Positions 23,011-34,718 of a stretch of DNA of 64,000 bases are shown here, piece by piece; the first letter of the stretch is position 1, and each line of letters begins with the position of its first letter. The translations under genes and the position numbers were made by a program. This stretch comes from Lenzites betulinus (taxonomy: Eukaryota; Basidiomycota; Agaricomycetes; Polyporales; Polyporaceae), in NCBI GenBank assembly GCA_022264855.1, contig JABYQU010000005.1:496001-560000 (forward strand), in the 5' to 3' direction. Below the pieces are notes generated by a model, which made no database searches, was not told where the DNA came from, and was given only the letters and a program-made list of their open reading frames with translations.

Positions 23011-24456
23011 TTTGAGTAGCTCAGTCGCTGTTCGCCGTGGCGGTTGAGATATGAAAGTATCACTGGCGCGAGTGGCGATATTCGCAGTACTAATGGGATG
23101 AACAAGATTGCAGCGGACCTGCAGGGGGCAAACCTATATGTATCTGTGAGGGGGAGTGCAAAGACGAGGGTATGACCTCATCGCTATCCACTCATACGTC
23201 GCTCGGCCTCGAACTACGGCATGCCGACGATGTTTAAGGAGCAAAAGTGATCTCCTTCCAGTCTCGCGTCGGCATGCAGTAAAACATAGCAGTAGCCATA
23301 GTACTAGAAAGAAGTCCGCACTATGATATATAACCCACTAACTCGTTCGGACGTTGCCAGCACGCCTAGCCTTCTGTACGGCATGCATTCGCTTCTATCT
23401 TGAACAGAGTGAAACTAGGCTCACGTTTGAAGACGTTTGGAGTTTGTCACGATATGTTTGTGAATGCTGTATAGTGGACAATGCAGACGGACTGACGAAC
23501 TTCGGGGAGGAAGCTGACCAGCATGTGCAGGCGCCCATGCACCCATGCTGTACAAAAGGCGTGGGAACGCCGGAACAAGCGGAGCGCCCGACTTGCAAAT
23601 CATTCAATAATGATCCTCGCCGGGGAAGTTGCTTCAAATTCGACCACGATGCGGACTCAATGTACACCAGCGTTAACGTTAAGGACCGGCTTGCACGCCT
23701 TGGCAATATGAGTGTCTTGAAGATAGGGCAATCCTCGCGACGCTATCGATATCGATGTTGACAGTGGGCACCAGTACTAGGGAAGCGCATGCACAAAGTT
23801 TCATACGCCGGACTACGGGACCTATAGCTATACGCAGCCGCTGTATTGATACAAGGTCGTGTGCGGCTACATTGTCCATGCGAAGGACATGGACGGCGTT
23901 CCTGGGTGTCTTCAGTAAGTGCATCCTTCTTCAAGAGCCTTGGCCAGATGCTTACCTGTCCAGTCATCAAGAAGAATCTAAGCGCCGTGCTGATCAGTAA
24001 GCACGAGGGGGACAAACGATTACTCAACACCGCATGGACACGACCACGAGCTCGGTAAGATGCGGATGACAAGCGTTAGTGGTCGTTTGCGAGATCATTT
24101 CGATATGGACGTTCGTTGGAAAGCCTCAGCGTGATGGCGGCGTAGTGCAGGACATACGCTTTTGGTAGACCGTGGCTGAAGATTGGGCTTGCAAGGTGGG
24201 CGATCCGTAAGGCGCACGGCTGACACATCGTTACTGTAGACCACCCACTGATGCAGATGTTTGCGGAACACAGCCGGCCAGGTTAGTTGACCGCTGGAGC
24301 AGCGTACATGGTGGCGTTGGCCATTATCCATGCATGGAGGATGCGGAAGTATAAGAGGTGTACGGCTGTCACCTCTAACCTACAGCTCACATCCTCCAAT
24401 CCTCCCTTGCATACACACAACCACCCAACATCTCCACCACATCTCTTCCATTCGCA
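23011..24456. other. Intergenic region, 1.4 kb, no gene recognised
   Basis: Divergent gap between the Gfo/Idh gene and atypical SDR A. Open frames here (for example 23354-23761 on the plus strand) show no family motif, codon pattern or splice structure that I trust. TATAAGAG at 24350-24357 lies about 100 nt before the SDR A start and is its likely TATA box. Confidence 0.5.
24350..24357 (+). promoter_or_regulatory. TATA box of atypical SDR A
   Basis: TATAAGAG, 99 nt before the start codon. Confidence 0.5.
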
Positions 24457-25779
24457 ATGACCTCCTCCAAGATCAACATCTTCATCACCGGTGCTACCGG
24501 TAAGTGTATATTCAGCGAGTGCGCCCACGCATAACTGACGCATTCATTTCGCAGGCTACATCGGCGGCTCTGTCCTAGAGCGCCTTCTCAACCACCCCAA
24601 CGCTGCGAACTTCAGCATCTCTGCCATCGTCCGCTCTGCGGAAAAGGCGAAGGTCCTCGAGACCCAGTTCGGCGTAAAGACTGTCATCGGCTCGAACAGT
24701 GACTTCGACAAGCTCGAGGCTTTGGCCAAGGAGGCCGACGTCGTCCTCTCATGTGTATGTTCCTGACTCTCTGGATACACAGTAAATCACAGCGCACTGA
24801 CATCTTTCTGTACAGGCCGATTCGGATGACCTTCCCGCTATGGAGGCCATCTTCAGGGGAATCAAGGCCCGTTTCGAAAAGACTGGTGTCAAGCCGATCC
24901 TAATTCATACTGTGAGCTCCATCTGCTGCTCCAAACTTTTTCCAAGACTCTAACATATCCGCTCGCAGTCTGGCACCGGTCTCATTACCGATGAGGCGAA
25001 GGGCCTGTTTGCGACCGAGAAGATTTGGCACGACTCGCGCCCCGAGGAAATCGAGTCCCTCCCCGACAACGCCTTCCACCGCAACGTCGATCTTCCCATT
25101 GTTAACGCCGACAAGGAGGGTGCGTACATTCATTTCCGCAGCGCTCAAACCCCGCAACTCATGTATTCTCTTTAGGCTGGCTGCTTGGTTACATCATCCT
25201 CCCGTCTACCATTTACGGCCTCGCTTCCGGCAAGGTGTTCGAGACCGGGCACTTCAACCGCCGCTCGGCGCAAATCCCTCTCCTGATCAAGCTGTCCATC
25301 GCTCGCGGACAGGCGGGTATGGTCGGCCAGGGCAAGGCCATGTGGAACAGCGTGCACATCGATGACAGTTAGTATTCTCGGCCGCTCTTACACGCTTTCC
25401 TGCTCACCCATATCGAATCTTAGATGCGGACCTTTACCTCACCGTCTTCAACGCGGCACTCGCCGGTCGCGAGAAGGTGCCCCACGGACGGGATGGAATG
25501 TACTACTCCGAGAATGGGGAGCACACATGGTACGACCTGTGCAAGACCATCGCGAAGGAGCTGAGCAGTCACGGCGTGGGCACCGACGAGCCCACCACCT
25601 TCTCGGACGAGGAGCTCACCAACGCCGTTGGCAACTTGGCCGCCGCGAACCTTGCTCTTGGCTCGAACTCGCGCGCACGGGGAGAGCAGGCGAGGAAGCT
25701 CGGGTGGAAGCCTAAGTACACGACCGAGGACCTGCTCAAGAGTCTCAAGACCGAGGTGGAGCTTTCTTTGAGGAAGTAA
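24457..25779 (+). CDS. Atypical SDR / NAD(P)-binding protein, paralogue A
   Basis: Rossmann-fold protein of a fungal family related to NmrA and YLL056C-like epimerases; function unknown. It starts MTSSKINIFITGATG-YIGGSVLERL, with an intron inside the GxxGxxG motif. Then FSISAIVRSAEKAKVLETQF, ADVVLSCADSDDLPAMEAIF, HTSGTGLITDEAKG, AFHRNVDLPIV, GYIILPSTIYGLASG, SVHIDDNADLYL, MYYSENGEHTWYDLCKTIAK and RKLGWKPKYTTEDLLKSLKT, ending ELSLRK. The expected YxxxK is replaced by HRNVD. Seven exons joined by short introns. It is the only copy on the plus strand and the closest relative of D by eye (PSTIYGLASG against PSTIYGIASG). Confidence 0.9.
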
Positions 25780-26142
25780 TACTTAACATTCTCCCCGAGC
25801 GCCCCGCAGTTTGAACTCGTAGCTTCCGATCATTGTAAATAATAGAACACATTCTCATGAAACTTTATCTCTTTGTGGATTGTCCGCGGCCATTTACCCC
25901 TTGAGTTCTCAATGGTAGCGGCTGGGTGCGTAAAATGAAGAGCATGGGGAATGGCAAACACACGCTGCTGAATAAACGAGCCCCGCGGGGTTCCGGGGAG
26001 TTCACCGGATCGGGCCACTGAGCGGCGCGAGCATGGGCGCCGTGATATTCGTCCCTTTACCGCGGCTGGCCTCTCTCTCCCTCACTGCCACTACGAGCAC
26101 GACTGTCTCTCGCTACTACTCGCCGGTCTACGTGTGTCGAGC

Positions 26143-27995
26143 ATGCCTACCGCGACGACCACCGCGACCACTCCGACGTCCGTACTGTCTCTCAAGGCCT
26201 CGCACTCGTCCTCCCTGTCCTCAACCGCCGCCACCCTCCGTTCGCTTTATCCCCGCGCTGCTCGCGCTTTCCTCCAGCGCGATGTCGCCCTTACTCACTC
26301 GTTGCTCGCCTCTGCCTTCTCTTTCCTTACCTCGCCAGCCTCTGTTGCGTCCGTAGACGACGCGCTCGCCTCGCAGCGTCGGAAATGGGACATTCTCCGA
26401 ATCACGTTTGAGACCACCCTCTACTCCTCTCCGCCCTCTGCCCAAGACCCGGAGCTCCTCCCACCCGCACTCCGTGCAAACCTGCTGCTACCCTCTGAAC
26501 CGTTCATCGGCTCTCTACACAACCGCTCTCTGCAGCTGTTCACCCCCGCAGACTCCCCTCAAAAGCCGTCCTCCGCGTTCCTACCGGCACAGATCCTTGT
26601 CACTATCGTTCTCGCCAGCCTGAAGCTCGACTGCAACGAAGTTGGACGTAGCTTCATCGAAGATTGGATTGCTAGGCATGGCCAGGAAGACGTGCCGGAC
26701 GACCCCAAGGGGTACGCGAAGGTCATCGAGCTGTACTGTCTCCACGTTCTGCCTCGTTTGCAGGATTGGGATTACGCGGAGGACTTCTTGACGTACGAGA
26801 GAGAGCTTCCTTCAGACGTCCGCCAGGTATGTGCTACTCATTTCCGAATTGCTTGCTCGTCTTGCGTAAGATGTGTCACTGTCAGGCGGACGTTGGACGG
26901 ATTCTGCTATCACAGGTCCTTCAACGATCCAGACTGTTGCATTGCCTCTCAGCATGTTAAGCTCTATTAACGCTGCGGGCTTGGCACATGCTACCGGCGG
27001 CGCGTAGCTCCGGAAAATGTGGCGCGAGTATCGCGGAAGTGAGACGATTGCGTCCATACAATCCTGATTTCTCATGCGCCACATCCCACATTGGACTATC
27101 TCACGAGTAGTGCTAACGCCTTCCACCATAGCAATATACGGCGTCCCTGCGCCAGCTGCGCGCTGAAGCCATTGCAAACGCGCGCGCGCAAGCAGAGTCT
27201 CAGTCCCTGCCATCATCTTCATCAACTTCGTCTTCCCGCTCAGCGTCGCCAACGCCTTCGGACTCGTCCGCATCCTCGTCTTCGACGCGCACCGCCACCC
27301 CCCGCTCACCTCGCACCAACGGGCGTGTGCGCGCCCTGGTGCCGTTCACACCCTCGCAGTCGCCCACGCCCCAGCAACAGGAGGAGCGCGACCATGACCG
27401 GCGCTCGTCCCACTCCGAGTCCTCCCAGAGCATCGCGAGCACGGCCACCTCGCGTACCGTCACCCCACAGTCCGTGTCTCGCGAACGCGTGCGCATCAAG
27501 CGTCCCGGAGCGGTGCGCGCGCGCCTCGCAGAGACCGGCAGCCAGTCGCGATCGCGCTCGCACTCGAACTCTGTCCGCCCTGCAGCGGCGGGCGCTCGTT
27601 CTGCGTCGTCGGCGTCGGCGTCGTCTTCTGCTATCCCGCCTCCCTCGGCAGTCCTGCGCGACCCGACTTCAGTCGCGGGGAGTGCTGCGCGCGCGCCCTC
27701 GACGCTCGCGCTGTTGCGCGCCACGGTGGGCAGTGTGATGCAGGGCGTGTCGCGCGGGAAGGCTCTCGCATACGTCGTGTTCTTCGTGGTCCTCCCCCTT
27801 GTGTCGTTCGTGTTTCGCGTCAGGCGAGCCCGCAGAGCGCCCTCGACGGGGGCGCGAGCAGGTGGGACTGTGGATGCGGTGCGCAGGCGATTGAGGGGCG
27901 CGGATGCGCAGGGCGGCGTTGTAGGGCAAGTGTGGGTCGAGCTTTGCAAGGCTGTATTAGATACAGTGAGGATGGCAGGGAGGGGGCTCGTGTAG
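26143..27995 (+). CDS. Probable tail-anchored membrane protein (possibly PEX26/PEX15-like)
   Basis: Not firmly recognised. The start MPTATTTATTPTSVLSLKAS is followed by a helical region (RSLYPRAARAFLQRDVALTH, QRRKWDILRITFETTLYSS, FLPAQILVTIVLASLKLDCN, WDYAEDFLTYERELPSDVRQ). A 305 bp intron then leads to QYTASLRQLRAEAIANARAQ and a long Ser/Arg/Pro-rich low-complexity stretch. Near the C-terminus is a single hydrophobic segment (ALAYVVFFVVLPLVSFVF) followed by a basic RVRRARR and a short tail. This layout (soluble helices, one C-terminal TM) fits a tail-anchored peroxin of the Pex15/Pex26 type, but that is inference. It sits inside the atypical SDR cluster without obvious relation to it. Confidence 0.7.
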
Positions 27996-28297
27996 GTCCG
28001 TCATGTGGTGACCGGGTCTGCGATCTGAGTGGTGGTGGCGGGAGACAATCTCGTCTCCCGTATACGTTTTGGATATGTTATGTACCCATGTTTGTGGATC
28101 TTCAGTACAGGTATTCTAGGAATAATATAACCGCGCGTCGGTATAGCTGCGAGGTACGCCCTGGAAGGTATCCCACACAATAACGGGGGTGTGAGTAACA
28201 AAGGTGCAATAGTCCATCCATATCCGCGATATCTATCGTAACTAAACAGCACAGCTAGGCCTGAGCGCAGGTGAGGGTATACACTTCCCCGAATCGC

Positions 28298-29579
28298 TCA
28301 TGCACTCTTGGCCTTCTTCGCCAGGATCTCCACCTCAGCCTTCAATCCCGCGAAAAAGTCGTCCGTCGTGTGCTTCGGCGCCCACCCAAAGTCGCGCGTA
28401 GCCCGCTCGGCCTTGCTGCGCGTGTTCGCGAACAGCGCGCGCGCGATGAGCTGGCCGCTGAACACCCCGCGGTCGAACCCCGCGCCGGGGACGGACTCGA
28501 AGTACTGCGCCATCTGCTCCAGGTTGTAGTACGACGGCTCGGGGGACTTCGTCAGACCGAGGTCGAAGAGCGCTTGCGCGAGGGCCTTGAGCGTCGTGCC
28601 GGTGCTGAGCTCGCCGGCCGCGCCGAAGAAGTAGCCCTCGCGCCCGTGCGAAACCTTCTCCGGGGTGGTGAGGAGCGCGTCGAGCATGCCGATGTACAAC
28701 TCCGCGACTGGCACGCCGTCCACCCGTCAGCTCGCAGTTCTCACAACACTAAAGTCCAAAACGAAAGGCTACGCACTGTCCTCGATATAGACGTACCCCC
28801 AGATGGCCGCGCCCTTGTTGAGGATGCCGACGGTGCCGTTGTGCAGCGCGGAGCGCACGTAGAGCGGGATCAGGATCGTGTGCGCGTTCGCGAGGCCCGC
28901 GGCGGCGATCTTGTTCGTCGCGACGCCGAACACGACGGAGGGCATGATGATATGCGTGCGCACGTAGCCGGCCTCGTCCGCCGCGACGATGGTCAGGTCG
29001 ACCGGCCGGTGGATGGCGGTGGGGGACAGCGCCTCGATGGAGGCGAGGTCGAGGTCTGAGTAGATCTTCTCGGAGGCGTATGCGCCTTGGGCGTCATCCA
29101 TGAGCTCGCCGGTCCCCGACTAGATGTGGCAGTTAGTCCGGAGTGACGTACGTTATGAAGAGTGTGGACATACGGTGTGAATAAGCAGAGGCAGATCCCC
29201 GGTCTTCTCGTGGCGTGCCTTGAGACCACTCAGGATGGCCTTGATGGCGGCCATGTCGTCGCAGTCTGCCGTGTGGATGACAACGTGGGCGTTCTCCGAG
29301 AGCGTGGAAAGCTTCTCGAGGTCCTGCAGGGACCCCACCACGGTCTTCAAACCATAGTCGGTTTCGAGTATCTTAGCCTTGTCTGCATTGCGGACTAAGG
29401 CGGTGATCTCGAAGTTCTTCCTTTGCGGGTGGTCGATGAGGCGTTGGAGCACGGAGCTACCGATGAAACCTGGAAAGATAGTTCAGTGTTCGTTCTATTT
29501 GAACATGGTGAGCGTAACACAATCCAGAAGGCTTACCTGTAGCACCGGTGAAGAATATGGTAACCTGTTGGGAGGACAT
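28298..29579 (-). CDS. Atypical SDR / NAD(P)-binding protein, paralogue B
   Basis: Same family as A. It starts MSSQQVTIFFTGATG-FIGSSVLQRL with the intron at the same place in the glycine motif. Following blocks: FEITALVRNADKAKILETDY, VVIHTADCDDMAAIKAILSG, HTSGTGELMDDAQGAYASEK, AIHRPVDLTIVAADEAGYVR, THIIMPSVVFGVATN, IWGYVYIEDSA-VAELYIGML, SHGREGYFFGAAGEL and RDFGWAPKHTTDDFFAGLKA, ending KKAKSA. HRPVD replaces YxxxK. TATATAG on the minus strand (29634-29640) lies about 55 nt upstream. Confidence 0.9.
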
Positions 29580-30926
29580 GTTTGTTCACTTAAGATTGAG
29601 AGTCTGTCTTACCTCGAAGGTTCCACAACCCACCTATATACATGGCCCATCCCACTGTGATCGTGTCTTACCAAGCTGACCCACCTGTGTTCAGAAGTGT
29701 ATGATTACCGTTCTATCGGGGTCTGTCGGTATATGTATGCCTGCAAGGCGGGAAACTGCCAGCGACCGTGGAGGAACATAGCTGTTTACAGTAAGCCCCT
29801 GTGGGCCTCATCGTAATACTAAGCGCGGATGGCTCCGGCCCCGCGGCGGGATACTCCGACCGTGGTAGGGAAGCGATACAGAATCACGGATAGGCAGTGG
29901 ATAGGCAGGCTCGAGAACGAGCTTACTATGGACCTACTGCGTAGGGCTGCAGGCGAGCTGACGACAGTATTGCGCCGCATCCTGATCACCAAGGCACTCA
30001 AACCTGGTACCGGTCGCGGATAACTCCGATGCGAAGTGTACACACGGCGATACATACCCACCAAGACGTTGTAGCTTTGAGGGCTTGGACAGCCGTAGAC
30101 GAACTCAGCGGCTGGGCATGGCCACAAGTCAAAGTCAATTTGATTAGGTACGTTTGTCACGCAATTAATGCGGCCCATGCAGTGTAGCTGCTTGGTGGGC
30201 GACTATTCGTGGGGGTGCATACTTCCCCTTTCACTGGTCTTTTTCTGGCTCGCAGGATGCTTACTCACCAAAGAGCTGAAGATCCGGATAACCAACATCA
30301 TGTGCATGCACTGTGCAATCAGATTCGGTTCCGGTGGGTGCCAGACTGCCAGTGCGCTGGTACGCACATTGCACACACGTTTGGTGTTCCGACGGTTGTA
30401 GGGTCCCCGGCGGCCCCAAGTCCAGGCAAGACGACTCCACGTAAACGTCTAGACTCTAGCAGAAAATCCGACTCTTAGCAAGGACAGCTGGCATGTTCGA
30501 TAGCGAGTCGCCAAGGTCGTGCGGTACGCTAGCGTGACGGTGCGTATGATAACCAGATGATTATGGGAAGCGCCAAGAGTCGGTCCGTCAGGTCAGTATT
30601 ACGTAACTTATTGGACGTTAGGTAGTGACCAGTTCTGTTGATGTAGGCGCTTTGAACTGATACGGTCACTCCAACTTTTACTGCATCTAGTCAGAATATC
30701 AATTCATAGGCCGCAAGTTCCTCGAGCCAGACAAGAACCTGAAGGTACTCTTACGGAAGGGAAGCTCTCCGAAGACAAGCTTTTGAACAGGAGTGAATTG
30801 CGCACTGGGGTAAGAATCTTCACGACACTACTTCCGACGGTCACCTAGTAGGTGATGTTACATTCATTGAAGACTATTGGAATCCCTCAGCCCTCCTCTT
30901 AGCTATAGTTACAAAGCGCCCCTTGT
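29580..30926. other. Intergenic region, 1.35 kb, no gene recognised
   Basis: Contains the promoter of paralogue B (TATATAG at 29634-29640 minus; TGTCTTAC at 29605-29612 and TGTCTTACCAAGC at 29664-29676) and the 3' flank of paralogue C. The remaining frames show no family features. Confidence 0.5.
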
Positions 30927-32302
30927 TCAAACAGTGGGGACTTGGCCCCAAGGCTTCTTGACCAGGATTCCCACCTCTGCCTTAAGTTCCTCCACAAGGT
31001 CTGCCGTCGTATGCGTCGGTGCCCATCCAAGTTCACGTTGGCCACGTTCCGACTTGGCGCGAGTGTTGGCGAAGAAGAGGCGTGCGAAGAACTGCGTGAA
31101 GATGTTAACAAGTCTGACGGCATATATCACTCGGGAGTGAAAAACAAGTGCGCACTTCATTGCCGTAATACTTCCCGATTTCCTCCATCGAATATTGCAC
31201 CAGCTTGGGTGAAGAGATCTTCCCCAGAGCGTAGAGCTCATCGGCGACTACTTGAAGAGCACTTCCGATGGTATTCTCGTCGTTCGAGCCGAAGAAATAG
31301 CCCTCCCGGCCATGCGAGACTTTCTCCGGGTTGGTCAAGTCTGCGTCAAATATCTTGATGTACAAGTCGGCAACTGCTCGGTCACACATACAGGCGTAAG
31401 TGAAAATGACGCCTTTAGAAACTCGCTAGTACGCACGATCATCGATATGCGCGTTTCCCCAGATTGAAACTGCCGTTCCCAGGATAGGGATAACACCGGT
31501 CTTCAGCGCGTTGTTGACCCACACCCAGCTCGCCACGGTGTGAGGGTTCGAGATGCCCGCGTCGAACAGCACCCCGGTCGGAACGCCGTAGACGAACGCG
31601 GGCATCACGATGTGCGTGCGCACATACCCAGCAGCGTCTTGGCTAGTGATCAAGCTATCGGCTGGGCGATGGAGTGAGTACGGGGGCAGCGCCTCGATGT
31701 CGGCGACCTTGAGGTCAGAGTAGACCTTCTCGGAGGCGAATGCGCCCTGGGCGTCGTCTCCCAGTGCGGCTGCTCCAGACTATCCATGCGCATGAGCAGG
31801 TGAGGACACATGTTGCCGTGATGAAAAAGACTTACGGTGTGAATCAGGATGGGGACATCCCCTGTCTTCTCGTGCCTTGCCTTCAAACCTTTCAAGATGG
31901 CGTTGATGGCGTTCAGGTCGTCGCAGTCCGCCTATGTGTATCGTCGCCAGTCAGAAATGTTCCCACATCAACAAACGAAACAAGTATTCCATACCACTTG
32001 AAAGACGACATGCGCGTTCTCCGCGAGAGAAGTGAGCTTGTCAAGGTCTGCCAGGGACCCCACGACAACCTTCACGCCGAACTCGCTCTCGAGCTTCTTA
32101 GCTTTGTCCGCATTGCGGACTAGCGTGGATATCTCGAAGTTCTTCGCGTTGGGGTGGGCAAGAAGCCGCTGTAGGATCGACCCTCCGATGTAGCCTGCAG
32201 TTGTTATGCTTGTCAGCGGCCCAACGTCGAAGACTCGTAGAAAGATCTATTATACTCACCTGTGGCGCCGGTAAGGAAGATAGAAACTTTATCAGAGGAC
32301 AT
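30927..32302 (-). CDS. Atypical SDR / NAD(P)-binding protein, paralogue C
   Basis: Same family. It starts MSSDKVSIFLTGATG-YIGGSILQRL. Then FEISTLVRNADKAKKLESEF, VVVGSLADLDKLTSLAENAH, ADCDDLNAINAILKGLKARH, GDDAQGAFASEKVYSDL, SLHRPADSLITSQDAAGYVR, THIVMPAFVYGVPTG, SIWGNAHIDDRA, SHGREGYFFGSNDENT and SMEEIGKYYGNE-FFARLFFANT across an intron, then GWAPTHTTADLVEELKAEVG, ending WGQVPTV. The signature is HRPAD rather than HRxVD, so C deviates from the other three at this site. TATATAAG on the minus strand (32387-32394) lies 85 nt upstream. B and C are the closest pair by eye (SHGREGYFFG, GWAPxHTTxD). Confidence 0.9.
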
Positions 32303-32964
32303 ATTGGTGAGTGATGTATGGTGTTCGAGCTGTGAGAATTGGTTGTGCAGTGAGCGGGTGATGTTGACACTCACTCCTCGACGTATCTTATATACTACAG
32401 GGCCTTTCTCTACTTCATGGAGGCAGTGGGTCCTACGTGTGCCCGTACATACTCCTATTGCCGCTCGACCGGAGAACTCGGGATATCTGCAGCGACGCGT
32501 ATGCGCGAGCCGCGAACGTTCTGGTGCGCAGCCGTACCACTTTCGGGCAATTGCCGCTCGTCGGATGAGCTGCCAGACGGTGTCGTAGTCCACGTCGGCT
32601 GAGGATTCCGCTATATGGATAAATCGCTGTCAAGCGTTGCGTCGTGGCTGATGTCGCTGGTGGTGTGCTGACGAGAGCTTACACATTATGTGCGTACTGC
32701 GCTGGTCTACGCATTCGCCGCAGCCGTACGCAGTCACTCAGATGCTGCCACTAGTGCCTGGCAGCTGCAGGACCAGACTGATGAAGACACTGCGCCGTAA
32801 TGCGCATTAGTTGAGGCAGCTTCCTATCATCCGACCAGGGGCTGCCCCGCCTGACGAGTGAGCGCATTCCATGGCGTACTTTGCAAGAAAGCGGAAGAAT
32901 TAATGCATCCGCGAAGGTGTTGTACAAAGTGTGTTTGTATTTACATGAGGCCTACACCCCGGTG
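32303..32964. other. Intergenic region between paralogues C and D
   Basis: 662 bases: promoter of C, with TATA word 32387-32394 (minus), and 3' flank of D. No gene seen. Confidence 0.5.
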
Positions 32965-34267
32965 TCATACCTTCGTATGTGTTCTGCCTTCACCTGCTGC
33001 TTTCTTCTTGAGGATCGCCTCGACTTCTGGCTTGATACTCTTCAACAGGTCCTCGGTCGTAAACTTCGGCTTCCATCCGAGAGCGCGTCCCCGGTCAGCC
33101 CTCGCCCGCGAGTTGGTGCCGCTGTAATTTCCCATCCACTCGCTACCGAAGTACTTGATGAGCTCCTCGGTGGTGAAGCTCGTCGGCTCGGGGTCAGTCG
33201 AGATGCCGAGGGAAACGAGGACCTCCCCGATGGCGCGACTGATCTGGTACCAGCTATGCTCGCCGTTCTCGCCAAAGAAAAGGCCCTCCCAGCCGTGTCC
33301 GGTCTTGTCGGGGTTGCTCACGATGGAGTCGAACAACACGATATAGAGGTCGGCAACTGTGCGGAATTCGGCATGAGTAGAGGTATTATGTGCTATGCGC
33401 TAGGCGGGGACGTACCATCGTTGATGTGAACATCGGGCCAGAGAGGGACGCCCTTGCCCACCATACCCGCCTGCTTGCGCGCGAGCGCAGCTTCGATCAG
33501 GCGGGGAACCTGGATCGAGTATGGGTTGGAGATACCTGCTTCGAAAAGCGGGCCACTCGCGATGCCGTAGATGGTCGAAGGGAAAATGATGTGGGTGCGA
33601 GCGTATCCCTGCGTGTCTGCCTCGATGACCAGCAGATCAACGTTACGGTGGAACGCGGTCGGGGGGATCGACTTGAGCTGCTCGACGTCGGTGTCCCTGT
33701 AGATGGTGTCGGTGACATACAGGCCCCGCGCGTCGTCGGTCAAGACACCGGTCCCGGACTCAAGAAAGGTCAGTTGATCCCATTCGGGTGAGATAAATAG
33801 AGGTAGCTTACGGTATGAATGAGAATGGGAAGGTCGCCGAGGTTCGCGTGCCTCTTCCTGAGACCGCTCAAGATGGCTTTAGCAGCCGGTTCATCATCTG
33901 CGTCAGCCTGCGACAAGGTTAGTACTCTATTATGCGTACGCGTGCGACGATCCAACATCGTATACTTACGGTGTGGAACACGACGTGAGAGCTTTCGGCA
34001 AGAGACTCGAGTTTATCGAGCTGTTGGTGGTTTCCTACAACGACCTTGACTGGGAACTTGGACTCAAGGATTTTCGCCTTCTCTTCGTTGCGAACGAGAG
34101 CGGTGATCTCGAACGTGCTTGCGCTGGGATGGCTGAGGAGACGTTCGAGGACAGATCCCCCGATATATCCTGTGCATAGATACCGTTGGTGGCGGTTTGG
34201 CGTAGTAAGAAGAGGAGAACCTACCGGTAGCGCCAGTGATAAAGATGGGCGTCTTGTCGGAGGACAT
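32965..34267 (-). CDS. Atypical SDR / NAD(P)-binding protein, paralogue D
   Basis: Same family. It starts MSSDKTPIFITGATG-YIGGSVLERL with the shared intron. Then FEITALVRNEEKAKILESKF, VVFHTADADDEPAAKAILSG, HTSGTGVLTDDARGLYVTDT, TAFHRNVDLLVIEADTQGYA, RTHIIFPSTIYGIASG, LWPDVHINDG, GHGWEGLFFGENGEHSWYQI, GTNSRARADRGRALGWKPKF and TTEDLLKSIKPEVEAILKKK, ending GEGRTHTKV. HRNVD replaces YxxxK. CTTTTATA at 34374-34381 is a minus-strand TATA box about 107 nt before the start. Confidence 0.9.
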
Positions 34268-34718
34268 AATGGTTTACTGGCCGCAGTAGATTCGATGTGA
34301 GGCGAAGTTCGAACTGACTAGATCTGACGTAGTAGCAGACTCTGCGATTGCACGGTAGCTGGCCGCAATCAGTCTTTTATACCCTCGCCCATACAGCTGA
34401 CAGGTTCACATTCAGCAGATTCTGTCTTACAAAGCCATTCACAGAGTGTCTTACAAAGCTAAGTTGGCTTCTGTTGATCATCGACGTCATTCTTTGCATC
34501 GATGAGGAGTTCACATTTCGGTAATGGTTCCACCATGGCATGGGCCTCTAATCAGGTAGCAGATTCACTTAAACCCATCATGTAAAATGCACTGGGTTTT
34601 CGGGTTCATCCAGCTCGATGTCCCCTGTACAGGGGCATACCGGGAGGATCAAAAGGCATGAACGCTTTCTATTAGTACATCTGGGACCCACGACCTGAGA
34701 CAGCAACATGTCGCCGCG
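34268..34718. promoter_or_regulatory. Promoter region of paralogue D with repeated TGTCTTACAAAGC
   Basis: TATA box on the minus strand at 34374-34381. The 13-mer TGTCTTACAAAGC occurs twice (34423-34435 and 34447-34459, 24 bp apart), and a one-mismatch copy lies in the promoter of paralogue B. No gene recognised. Confidence 0.5.

Noticed and set aside
23354..23761. Open frame of 135 codons in the 1.4 kb gap
   Set aside because: No domain, signal peptide, plausible start context or splice structure; Cys and charge patterns look random.
28271..29059. Plus-strand frame of 262 codons
   Set aside because: Antisense shadow of atypical SDR B, whose motifs are read on the minus strand.
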